Below are positions 33,125 to 44,053 of a stretch of DNA of 64,000 nt, piece after piece (position 1 is the stretch's first letter; each line of letters opens with the position of its first letter). Made by a program: the position numbers and the translations under genes. The DNA lies in contig QRFJ01005920.1 of the NCBI GenBank assembly GCA_006176705.1, positions 141,503-205,502 of the forward strand, written 5' to 3'. The notes beneath the pieces are model-generated. The model was not told the DNA's origin. It did not search any database and saw nothing but the letters and a program-made list of their open reading frames with translations. Source of the DNA: Cocos nucifera. Lineage: Eukaryota > Streptophyta > Magnoliopsida > Arecales > Arecaceae.

Positions 33125-35720
33125 TATTGAAAATGTATTCCAAAGCCAATCATCAGTCTGTTGATGGCTGAGATATATTTTTATAATTATATATAAATTA
33201 TGAATTAATAAAAATTATTTTAATATTTTTTATCATAAATTTTTTATCTTCTAATAAACTTCTATATTGTGATGAAGTCCTTAGGACTATCTAGATTCGA
33301 CAAAGAAGGATTTATCATTTAGTCCTTAAAATAGTTCATGATTAAATGATACGTTGTTACTTAGGATGATAATATTTATCAAGTATAGATCGTTGTGTGC
33401 CATATGGGTTGGTTGTCCTCATAAACAAGGAGTGTTAAGATACTGGTATGGCATGCAAGTAAGATGTATGGGTACATTTGCATTGAACATGACCAACTTT
33501 GGAGCTTTTCTCCTATCAAGATTAGCTCCGATGGAATATGGGTATAAGTGTTCCTTCGATCTAAGATCACTATGGTGACTTCCAAGCAACTCACTATACT
33601 TTGATGTTGGAAGATCTGAATTTCTAATTTAGTGATAGAAGATTTCTGGGCATAGTTAAGTACTGAAGTAGTCGATGCGTGTATCAAGATGGGATTGACC
33701 ACTCTTAATTTCAGGAGCTGTGTTCAATTATGTTTCAATTTAGCAAAGCCTTGGCTAGGATAGTCTTAGTGAGGAGTCACAAAATTAATTACTTTGAGAC
33801 ATGACATGGATGTATTTTCTAGAATTGATAGTCTAATCCTGAGTCATTTATTACACAGAGGTCATAGGGATGAATTATACGGTAACCATATTTATGTAGA
33901 TTTTGATTATTGTGATTACGACTATTTGACCTATTCGAACGTTGGGTATCATTGCTAGATGGTCACTCCGATTAGTACAGAGAGTGGTTCCTATCTTATT
34001 GGCTTAGGTTCGAACTTACGGAGTCACACACACTAGAGAATTCTACCTGATCTGTTGGCTGTGGTCAAGAGTCCCACTGGATTGTGACTCTTCGAGCAAA
34101 TATCCTATAGCATTAGGACACTGAGTCCTACTTTTTTAAAACTCTCTGAATAAGAGTATGGACTCTATGATCGCAAGTTTCATTCATTTTGGACACCGGG
34201 ATCAAGAGTCCCACTAGACTGGGACTCTTCAATTAGGATTTCATATCGATGAACTCTATTGCCCGATGACCTATCAGATTTGGACTCTAAGATTATGAAA
34301 GATTTAATTAGTGATTTTAAATCAATTTAATTGAGTTATAATTTTTGATTCAAGTCTAATTGAATTAGGTTTAGTTGGGTTTAACTCAATTAAGTCATAA
34401 GTTGACCTAATTGCCAGGGAGGTTCGAACCCTGATTTGATAAAAAATTAGGCTTGATCAATTCTTGATTTTATTAAAATTTAATTAAGCCTAATAAAGCC
34501 TAAATGAATTGAATTTAATTTATTCTTATGGGGCCTAACCAATTTTGATTGGGTTGGTTCAGTTGGTGGAAATTTGAATTTCAAAGACTAATTTGACTAG
34601 TCTTCTCTTCCCATGCGCCACCTATGTCCCACGCCCACTTAAAATTTGATTTTTATTCTCTCATGACTTTTCTCCCATGCACATAATACCTCATGCACCC
34701 TAATCTTCCACGTCCTCAATGGATAAGTTATGGTTAGTTGACATTCAAATTCAAAAAGAGTTTGAATTTGAGTTGACAACAACCATATCTTATCCCTTGC
34801 ACCACCCTTCTCTTGTGCGCTAATTATCTCCACATGCAAGGGGTTTCACATGGACTTTTCCTTGCTGAAGAGTCAGTCGCACAACTCATTCACACATCCC
34901 AAATAAGTTTGAATTGGTTTAGATAAAGTTTGAATTAAAAAGAGTTTTGAATTCTAACTAGTTTGTGGTTCCCCACATGCATAGAAGTTGTTCTTTACAC
35001 AAATATTAAAAGGGGAGGTTCTTGGGATGTGTATGAACACCTATTATGAAGAGAGGATTTCCATGAGATTCATTTGGTCCATGGGAAGAGGCTTCAATCA
35101 TCTCCGAGAGAGAAAAAACTAAGAGAGAAGGGGCATAAGTTTTTTAGGGTGAGTGTAGTCCTAGGTATTCGACCTAGGTTTTAGGAAGCCATTGCAAGAG
35201 CTACGAGTATTGTAAGCCCACAAAATTTTAGAGAGAACCTCCTCTACCTCTCTATTATGTCTACCAGCAACCCAGAGCACCCATGAAGCCTATAGACGAA
35301 GATCGAAGCTATTCGATCAAAATAGCCCTTGAAAGATTCTAGTATCGAGCTAGCACTCGTAGGGAGCCGATCAGGATCAGGAGCCTCATGTGGACGATCC
35401 ATGGAGGTTAGATATCTATGTGGCTGCATCGTGACTAGTGAACCTCCTCAATGATGATCAGATCATGGTGCTCGATTATCCATGAAAAGGTATTATATTC
35501 TGAACACATAGATGTAGTAAATAGTTTGCTGCGTAGTTTTATTTTTCAGATCTATATGAATGCATGCATATTATGTTTAGATCTTCAGTATAGAATTTAA
35601 TATTTTGATATGATCAGTAGATAATTAATTAGATTAATTATTTATTTTACTATATTTTTATTATTTTTGAAAAAAAATTTTTCAAAAGTAGCACTGCAAA
35701 TCCCGTACTATTTTCTTTAA
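33125..35720 (+). repeat. Copia D 5' LTR
   Basis: It contains two hairpins with AAGAGTCCCA/TGGGACTCTT arms (34067-34092 and 34204-34229), a TATA-like TATTAAAA at 35004-35011 and a GGTTCGAACC palindrome at 34421-34430. The last two bases are AA instead of CA. Confidence 0.92.
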
Positions 35721-35721
35721 A

Positions 35722-35733
35722 TGGTATCAGAGC
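35722..35733 (+). promoter_or_regulatory. Primer-binding site, tRNA-Met type (copia D)
   Basis: TGGTATCAGAGC, a perfect match to the canonical initiator-tRNA-Met site, one base after the LTR. Confidence 0.92.
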
Positions 35734-37460
35734 GAGGGTTCACTAAACATGATATGCTTACATATTTAGATTGATAATTTAAATTTAATCTAAATATTAA
35801 TCTAATAATCTAATTAATTAGATCTAAAAATTAAAATCAAAATCGCACAGACTGTAGGTTATCCCGCTGTAGGGTTTACCCCCTATAGTGCAAAGATTGT
35901 CATTGTACGTGCTTGATCTTGTAGTTGATCATAAAATTTTTAGATTAGATCTAATTTTTATGATATGATAAATTAGATTTTATTCTAATTTTTTATCATG
36001 AATGCATGTTTAGATAGGATCTAAAGTTTGATTTATGATTTAGTATTATGTAGTGTACATAGTTTCAGATTAAACCCTACAACTAATATTATTTATGAAT
36101 TGAGCCGATTCAATTTTGAAGTGAGTCGACTCAATTGGTGAATAATGCCACATTGTAAAAAAAAATTTAAAATTTAAAAAATATTTTTGAAATGCCGAAC
36201 CCTAACCCTCAGCCCATAAACTTAATTAAAATTAAGTGAAGTGATTTAGTATCTAGAATTATGAATTAAAATCGTAAGTCATTAATCATAAACTTGTGGA
36301 TTATTGGGTTAGATGAATTAGGTCCATAAATTTGGTTAGACCTAAGGTTAGTTAAAGAATAGACTAATTTAGAGTAGTTGATCAAATCTAATTAAATGTT
36401 AATTTAGATTAGATCAAGAACTTTATAGACTCAATTACAATAGTTGTAATTGGTCAAGTCCATGCCTTTAATAAGGACTAAATGGACTTGATTCATGGCT
36501 ACACGATCAAATTCGAAATTATTAGGTTGGTCAAATTAAAACTAATAAATCGGATGGTGTCTAAGATAAGTTTGGCACTTTGACTAGTGGTTTTTAATTG
36601 AAAGCTACTCGCATTGATTTAATCTTTGATGAGTTAATGGCATATCTCTTCCACCGATCTCATTTACCTTGCCATCCTGATGGATTAGATTTTGCTTAGA
36701 TCACTTGGTGATTTAGGCTCACCCATGTCAATTAGGTAAATCAGTCTGGCGAATTTAGGTGCTCCTAATGCCAGTCTAGATTAGATTCTTTTTTATCTGA
36801 CTTTGTAAAGTCAGTGGTGGTTTAGGTGCTCGCTGAATTTCTTTTTCTTCTTAAAATATGTTAATTAAATCTTCTAAAATTATTAGATCCTTAAAAATAA
36901 AATAGTTATATAGATAACTAAATCATAGACTCCTATTAAGTTGAGTGATAATGGGTTCATTAGTATAATGAATCATTAGAGGCCCAAAGGCCTAGTGATT
37001 ATTGACTAATGAAATTATCATTCATAAAATGATAATTTGGTTAAGTCTTTCTAATAGTGGTTAGGTTGGCCAACCAAAGTTGGGCCTGATCATTTATTGG
37101 TTAGATAAGACCAAATGTAGTCATGTTAATGGTTGGACCTAACCGGACCTTTTTCAGTGGAGGCCAAAGCCTACTGATTAGGTCTTCGAAGCAAAATCAA
37201 TATTACTAGAGGTTGTTTAGAGAAATAATTAATTTTGAATCTATCCATAGATGCACATGGGTTGACCAACCAAAGTTGAGCTCGTGTGTAGTTTATGTGG
37301 ATTCTAGTACCCACTAAGAAATTAAAGTAATTCTTTGAATTGAAGGTAGAGGCTACCAATTTGTATAAAATAGTGGAAAGATCTTTAGACTAAAATCTAA
37401 GTCTTTAAGATAATTGATTCATATACTTATTAGATTTTATTTTTCTTTTTTTGTGCAAAA
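35734..37460 (+). other. Copia D 5' untranslated leader
   Basis: No coding signal. A hairpin-in-hairpin lies at 35845-35912 (outer GCAC/GTGC, inner CTGTAGGG/CCCTATAG). The GGTGTCTAAGATAAGT ... CCACCGATCTCATTTACC module is at 36554-36680. CAACCAAAGTTGG phrases are near 37073 and 37268. Confidence 0.75.
35845..35912 (+). ncRNA. Conserved hairpin-in-hairpin in copia D leader
   Basis: Outer ends GCACAGACT and GTACGTGC can pair in part; the inner stem CTGTAGGG (35867-35874) pairs with CCCTATAG (35881-35888) across a TTTACC loop with one G-U. The same fold with different bases is present in copia B and C. It is a structured part of a retrotransposon RNA rather than a separate gene. Confidence 0.6.
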
Positions 37461-38270
37461 ATGGCCACTAACATGTCGCTCCGATCATTGTTAGATAATG
37501 ATAAATTAATGGGACCCAACTTTGATAGCTGGTATCGTAAGTTGAAAATCATCCTGAAGCAGGAGTGAATCCTTTATATAGTAACGGATCCAGCACCTAA
37601 GAAGCCAGCTCTGAATGCTAAAGGAGCGGTATGAGATACTTATTAGAAGTGGCTCAACGACCATACCACCATTCAGTGCATAATGCTGGCGGCAATGAAT
37701 GACGAGTTTAGCCGTAGGTTCGAAAATGCCCAGCCATAGGAGATGCTTCAAATGTTGAATGACTTCTTTGGCATGCTTGATGATGTTGAAAGGCATAAAT
37801 AAGTTATGCCATTTTCAATGCTCGAATGAGAGATGGGGACTCAGTCATCGATCATGTATTGTACATGATTGAGATGATTGAGTGCCTTAGCAAGCTGGAC
37901 TTTTTTCCGCACGAGCAGCTCGGTAAGGATGCGATCCTTAATTTCTTGCCCAAGTATTTTCTCCCTTTCCTGACTCATTTTAGAATGACAAAAACTACAG
38001 TCAACTATCATGGCTTGTTGAGATTGCTGCATAATTTTAAGAAGGATCACCAACTCCATAAGAAGATGGTGAATGTAGTGGAAGGATTTTCTTCTGATCA
38101 TCGATCCTTTAAGAAAGAAAGGAAGAACAAGAAGAACATGAATAAGAAGGTGCAGCCAAATGCTAGGACGACTGCACAGGGTCAGACTAAAAAGTGTAAG
38201 CCTGACTAAAGCCAGGTGGAGTGCTTCTTTTATAAGAAGCAGAAGCACTGAAAGAGGAACTGTCTTCTGT
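37461..38270 (+). pseudogene. Copia D gag with zinc-knuckle remnant
   Basis: The ATG at 37461 gives MATNMSLRSLLDNDKLMGPN then FDSWYRKLKIILKQE followed by TGA. A TAG at 37644-37646 (TY*KWL) and others interrupt the frame; the long readable piece 37826-38209 has DHVLYMIEMIECLSKLDFF, LPKYFLPFLTHFRMTK and a basic tail. The knuckle at about 38218-38268 reads CFFYKKQKH*KRNC: the second Cys is Tyr and Trp is TGA. It is homologous to copia B gag, with the same TAG, Tyr and TGA. Confidence 0.92.
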
Positions 38271-38740
38271 ACATTGCCTCCTTGGACCCAAATAGGCCGA
38301 GGAGGAAGCAAGTTGCTGCTCGGCAAGGAAATTATATGATAACACCTTGTAATTTTTTCTTATTTGATTCTACTATCTGGGTATTAGATATTGGAAGCTC
38401 TTATCATATTTGTAATTCTATGCAGGGCTTGTAGGTCAGCAGGAGATTTGATCAAGGTGAGAGGTTCCTGAACGTTGGAGATGGAAGACAAATTCCAATT
38501 CTAGCTTTAGAAATCATGAACCTTATAATCAATTCAAATAAAGTTATTCTTAATGAATGCCATTTTTGTCCAACTTTCTTATTGAATGTTATTTCTATAG
38601 GCCTTTTGGCCATGAATGATTATGAAATATCAATAAAAAAAAAATTATAATATTATTTTGATTGGTATTATAATTTTTATTGGATGATTGAATAATAGTA
38701 TTTATTTATTAACTATGCCTATTAATGTGGTTCAATTCTT
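38271..38740 (+). pseudogene. Copia D aspartic protease, decayed
   Basis: WVLDIGSSYHICNSMQGL near 38377-38430 is the active-site block with Thr replaced by Ile (DIG for DTG). CHFCPTFLLNVISIGLLA (about 38559-38612) is the second block. An A-run at 38633-38643 marks a frame break. Confidence 0.87.
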
Positions 38741-39700
38741 TGATAAATGCCCTAGAATTAGTGATGTATCCAAAGTTTAGCTTTGGCACTGTAGGCTGGG
38801 TCATATTAACAAGAATAGAATAAATAGATTAGCTCAAGAAAAAATTCTTGAGGTTAGTGATTGTGAATCACTTTCGATCTATGATTCCTGTCTTCTTGGT
38901 GAGATGACCAAGTCATCTTTTACTAAAAAAGATGAACGAGCCACTATACTCCTGAGTTTAGTATATTCAGATGTATGTAGACCCATGAGCTCAAGTGCCA
39001 GAGGTGGATACTTCTACTTCATAATCTTCACAGATGACCTATCGAGGTATGGGTACATCTATTTAATGAAGCATAAGTCAGAATCGTTTGAAATATTTAA
39101 ACTATTTTGAAATGAGGTAAAGAAGCAAACTGAAAAGAGTATTAAAACTCTTTAATCTGATTGAGGGAGTGAGTACCTTTTCAACGAATTTCTGATATAT
39201 CTAGAGAAGAATGGAATTCTCTCATAATGGATCCCTCCTAGAACACCACAACATAACGGTATGTTTGAAAGGAGAAATCGGATTCTGTTGGACATGGTTC
39301 GATCCATGATGGAGTTTGCTGATTTGCCAATCTCCTTATGGGGATATGTGCTTAAGTCAGCTTGTTACATTCTAAATAGGATTTCGAATAAATCTATTAA
39401 TAAAATACCATATGAGATATGGATAGGACGTAAGCCAGTGCTCTCATACCTTAGGGTTTGGGGGTGTCCAGCTTATGTCAAACATTTAATGATAGACAAG
39501 TTTGGACTTAGGTCTGATAAGTATAATTTTATAGGTTACCCAAAAAAAATCAAAGGATATTACTTTTACCTTGCTGATAAGCAAAAAATGCTTGTTAGCC
39601 TTAAGGCAGTCTTTTTGGAAAAAGAGTTCCTTGGTGAAGGAACTAATACCTCTAAGGTCGAACTTGATGAAGCTCGATAGACGAAAGAACAAATACAAGT
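38741..39700 (+). pseudogene. Copia D integrase, decayed
   Basis: LWHCRLGHINKNRINRLAQE (38781-38840), CLLGEMTKSSFTKKDERAT, the core VYSDVCRPMS with the first Asp, FIIFTDDLSRYGYIYLMKHK, the second Asp in a stop-bearing SD*GSEYLFNEF (39155-39190), and the Glu in NGMFERRNRILLDMVRSMME (39256-39315). The C-terminal part (LWGYVLKSACYILNRIS; LRVWGCPAYVKHLM) is readable to 39680. The D-D-E residues all remain, but several stops interrupt the frame. Confidence 0.92.
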
Positions 39701-40900
39701 TGTTGAACCTAAGTTGGATCTGATTAGATCAGATCTAGAGCCCATTGTAGATGCACCCTTAAGACAATCTAGTAGAGTACCACGTCAACCGGATAGATAC
39801 TACGATTTCTTGATCCGGGACGGGGATCCCATCAAACTCGATGAGAACGATGAGAACCTGATTACCTACATGGATGCAATACAGAGACTAGACTCTAAGA
39901 AATGGCTTAAGGCCATGAAATCCAAAATAGAGTCCATGAAGATCAATGATGTATGGATATTAGTTGACCCACCCGAAGGGATTAAACCTATAGGGTGTAA
40001 GTGGGTCTTCAAAAAGAAAAGGGATGCAGAAGAAAAGGTGGAGACCTATAAAGCTCATTTGGTTGTCAAGGGGTATCACAATGTTATGGTATTGACTATG
40101 ATGAGACATTCTCTTCTGTGGCAATGCTCAAATCCATTCGAATTATGCTTGCCATAGCTGTCCAGCTTGACTATAAAATCTGATAGATAAATATGAAAAC
40201 AGCTTTCTTAAATGAAGAGCTAGATGAAGAGATGTATATGATACAGCCTGAAGAGTTCACGTCCATAGATGAGTCTAAAGTGTGTATGCTTCAGAAGTCC
40301 ATTTATGGACTGAAGTTGGTATCTAGGAGCTAGAATATATGATTTGATAAAATAATCAAAATGTATGGCTTTGTTAAGAACAAAGATGGGTCCTGCTTAT
40401 ACAAGTGGGTTAATGGTCCAGCAATTATATTTCTAGTATTGTATGTGGATGACATTCTCTTAATCGAAAATGATGTTTCTGCATTATAAGAAATAAGGAT
40501 GTGGCTGTCGTCACAGTTCTTCATGAAAGATCTGGAAGAAGCTTCCTACATCCTAGGGATGAAGATCTATAGAGATAGATCTAAAAATTTACTTAGATTG
40601 TTTGAATCCACGTACATTGATACGGTACTGAAATAATTCAGCATGGAGAATTTCAAGAAAAACTATCTACTTATAGGCCATGGAATTTCTCTTTCAAAGA
40701 GGAATTGTCCGACAACAGCTCTAGAAAGAGAGCGTATGAGTAGAATACCATCTACTTTGATAGTGGATTCTATCATATATGCCATGACATGTACACGATC
40801 AGATATAGTATACTCACTAGGGATAGTAAGTAGATACCAGTTTGATTTAGGAAAGAACCATTGAAAGGTTGTTAAAACCATCTTGAAGTATTTAAGAAAT
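39701..40900 (+). pseudogene. Copia D reverse transcriptase, decayed
   Basis: RQSSRVPRQPDRYYDFLI linker (39760-39810), SKIESMKINDVWILVDPPEG and KPIGCKWVFKKKRDA (39915-40030), then a frame break near 40075, the MKTAFLNEELDEEMYMIQPE-type block (40193-40250), YVDD at 40442-40453 (LYVDDILLIEND), KDLEEASYILGMKIYRDRSK (40525-40585) and the SRIPSTLIVDSIIYAMTCTRSD block (40738-40805). The catalytic YVDD is intact; the copy is inactive because of stops. Confidence 0.92.
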
Positions 40901-41430
40901 ACTAAGGACCAGTGGCTTATATACGATGAATCGAACTTGAAACTTATAGGATTTATAGACTCCAGTTTTCTATCTGATCATGATGATAGCAAGAGTATAT
41001 CGAGATATATATTCATTCTTAATGGTGGGGTTGTCTGCTGGAAGAGTTCCAAGTAGCACACTATGGCCAATTCAGTTTGCGAGGCAGAGTATGTCGCTGC
41101 ATCAGAAGCTACCAAAAAAGCAATGTGGCTGAAAAAATTCATCACCGAGCTTGAAGTAGCACCCTCCCTTGATGGTCCAGTTCTACTCTATTATGACGGC
41201 TTTAGAGCCATTGCTCAGATGAAAGAACCGAAGGCACACCAGCAAACGAAGCATATTCTGTGCCGCTACCACATTGTCCGAGAGATCGTAGATCGAGGTG
41301 ACATCGACCTTCAAAAGATCAATGAAAAAAAAATATGGCTGACCCATTCACTAAACCTATTGCAGTGAAGGAGTTCAACAACTTCAAATTGAAGATAGGT
41401 ATTAGATACTACACCAATTGGCTTTAGTCT
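40901..41430 (+). pseudogene. Copia D RNase H
   Basis: GFIDSSFLSDHDDSKS (about 40950-40997) holds the first catalytic region; from 41063 come CEAEYVAASEATKKAMWLKK (catalytic Glu) and GPVLLYYDGFRAIAQMKEP (Asp) and HILCRYHIVREIVDRGDIDL. A run of A at 41325-41332 causes a frameshift before the usual end DPFTKP. The polypurine tract AAGTGGGAGAT follows at 41431-41441. Confidence 0.92.
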
Positions 41431-41441
41431 AAGTGGGAGAT

Positions 41442-44053
41442 TATTGGAATGTGTCCTAAAGTGATCGTCAGCCTGTTGATGGTTGAGTTATATTTTAATA
41501 ATTATATATAATTATGAATTAATAAAAATTATTTTGATATTTTTTGTCATAATTTTTTTTGTCTTCTAATAAACTCCTGTGTTGTGATGAAGTCCTTAGG
41601 ACTATCTACATTCGACAAAAGAGGATTTATCGTTTAGTTCTTAAAATAGTTCATGACTAAATGATACGTTTTTACTTAAGATGATAATATTTATCGAGTA
41701 TAGGTTGTTGTGTGCCATATAGGTTGGTTGTCCTCATAACCAAGGAGTGTTGAGACATTGGTATGACATGCAAGTGAGATGTATGGGTACATCTGTATTG
41801 AACGTGACCAACTCCGGAGCTTTTCTCCTATCAAGATTAGCTCTGATAGGAATATGCATATAAGTGTTCCCTCCGACCTGAGATCACCATGGTGACTTTC
41901 AAGCAACTCACTGTGCTTTGATGTTGGACTATCTAAATTTTTAATTCAGTGATAGAAGATTTTTGGACACAGTCAAGTATTTGAGAAGTCGGTACGTATA
42001 TCAAGATGGGATTGACCACTCCTGGTTTGAAGTGCTATATTCAATTATGTTTTAGTTTAGCAAAGCCTTTCCAAGGTAGTCTTAGTGAGGAGTCATAGGG
42101 ATTAATTTCTTTTGAGACACGACATGGATGTATTTTCTAGGATTGACGGATCTAACCCTGAGTCATCTATTACATAGAGGTCATAAGGATGAATTATATG
42201 GTAACCATACTCGCGTAGGTTCTGATTATTATGATTATGACTATTCGACCTATCCAAATATCGGATACCATTGCTAGATGGTCACATCGATTAGTATAGA
42301 AAGTGATTCTTCTACTACCAGCTTAGGTTCGAACCTACGTGGAGTCACACGCACTAGAGGTTTCTACCTGATCTATTGGCTATGGTCAAGAGTCCCACTG
42401 GATTGGGACTCTTCAACCAAATGTCCTATAGCATTAGGACACTGAGTCCTACTTGTCTGAAACTCTTTGATTAAGAGTGTGGATTCTGTGATTGTAAGTT
42501 CCATTCATTTCGAACACCGGGGTCAAAAGTTCCACTAGATTGGGACTCTTTGATTAGGGTTTCATATCGAGAAACTCTATTGCCTAGGTGACCTACCAGA
42601 TTTGGACTCTAAGATTATGAGAGGTTTAATTAGTGATTTTAACTCAATTTGATTGAGTTATGATTTTTGATTCAAGTCCAATTGAATTGGGTTCAGTTTG
42701 ATTTAACCCGATTAGGTCACAAGTTGACCTAATCTCCGGGGAGGTTCGAACCCTGATTTGATTAGAGATTGGGTTTGATCAATTCCTAAATTTTATTAAG
42801 ATTTAATTGAGTCTAATTAAGCCTAAATGGATTGGATTTAATTTATTCTAATTAGGACCTAACCAATTTTGATTGGGTTGGATCAAGGTTGGTTGAAATT
42901 TGAATTTCAAAGACTAATTTGACTAGTCTTCTCTTCCCATATGCCACCTATGTCCCACGCCCACTTAAAATTTGAATTTTATTCTCTCATGACTTTTTTC
43001 TAATGCACATAATACCTCATGCCCTAATATTCCACATCCTCAATGGATAATTTATGATTAGTTGACATTCAAATTCAAAATGAGTTTGAATTTGAGTTGA
43101 CAACAACCATATCTTATCCCTTGCGCCACTCTTCTCTTGTGTGCCAATTATCTCCACGTGAAAGTGGTTTCACATGGACTTTTCCTTGTTGAAGAGTGGG
43201 CGCACAACTCCTTCACACATTCCAAATAAGTTTGAATTGGTTTGGATGAAGTTTGGATTAAAAAGAGTTTTGAATTCAAACTAGCATTCAAACTAGTTTG
43301 TGGTTCCCCATACGCATAGAAGTTGTTCTTTGCGCAAATATTAAAAGAGAATGTTTTTGGGACATGTGCAAATACATATTCTAAAGAGAGGATTTTTGTG
43401 AGATTCATTTGGTGCATGGGAAGAGACTTCAATCATCTTCAAGAGAGAGAAAACCAAGAGAGAAGGGGTGCAAGTTTTTTAGGATGAGTGCAGTCCTAGG
43501 TATTCGACCTAGGTTTTGGGAAGCCATTACATGAGCTACAAGCATCGTAAGCCTACAAAATTTTAGAGAGAATCCTCCTCTACCTCTCTACTATGTCTTC
43601 CAGCAACCTAGAGTGTCCGTGAAGCCTATAAATGAAGATCAAAGCTGTTCAATCAAAATAGCCCTTGAAAGACTCCGGTGTCAAGTTAGCACTCACGGGG
43701 AGCCGATCAGGATCAGGAGCCTCATATCGACGATCAATGGAGGCCAAATATCTATGTGGCTACATCATGACCAGCAGACCTCTTCGATGATGATCAGATC
43801 ATGACGATCGACTACCTACAAAAAGATATTATATTTTGAACACATAGATGTAGTAAATAGTTTGCTGCATAGTTTTATTTTTCAGATCTATATGAATACA
43901 TGCATATTATTGTTTAGATCCTTAGTGTAGAGATTTAATATTTTGATATGATCAGTAGATAATTAATTAGATTAATTATTTTTTTACTATATTTTTATTA
44001 TTTTTAAAAAAAATTTTGAAAGTAGTACTGCAAATCCTACATTATTTCCTTCA
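41442..44053 (+). repeat. Copia D 3' LTR
   Basis: 2612 bp, TATTGGAATGTGTCC...TTCCTTCA. Hairpin AAGAGTCCCA/TGGGACTCTT at 42388-42413 is perfect; its second copy at 42525-42550 has decayed. TATA-like TATTAAAA at about 43339-43346. Confidence 0.93.

Larger units (their letters stand above)
33125..44053 (+). mobile_element. Copia D: Ty1/copia LTR retrotransposon nested in copia B
   Basis: LTRs 33125-35720 (2596 bp) and 41442-44053 (2612 bp); tRNA-Met primer site at 35722-35733; polypurine AAGTGGGAGAT before the 3' LTR. Coding order is gag, protease, integrase, RT, RNase H. Both LTRs begin TATTG, where family relatives begin TGTTG. LTR, leader and proteins match copia B, so this is an insertion of a family into its own relative, in opposite orientation. 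Confidence 0.94.

Noticed and set aside
33354..33702. Overlapping plus and minus open frames near the start of copia D LTR
   Set aside because: Non-coding LTR sequence; similar frames in the 3' LTR near 41691 are not conserved as proteins.
34421..34440. GGTTCGAACCCTG, a tRNA B-box-like motif in copia D LTR (also 42743-42752)
   Set aside because: No cloverleaf, A box or acceptor stem can be built around it; it is a palindromic part of the LTR.
37841..38326. 161-codon open frame on the minus strand
   Set aside because: It is antisense to copia D gag, which has clear homology on the plus strand.
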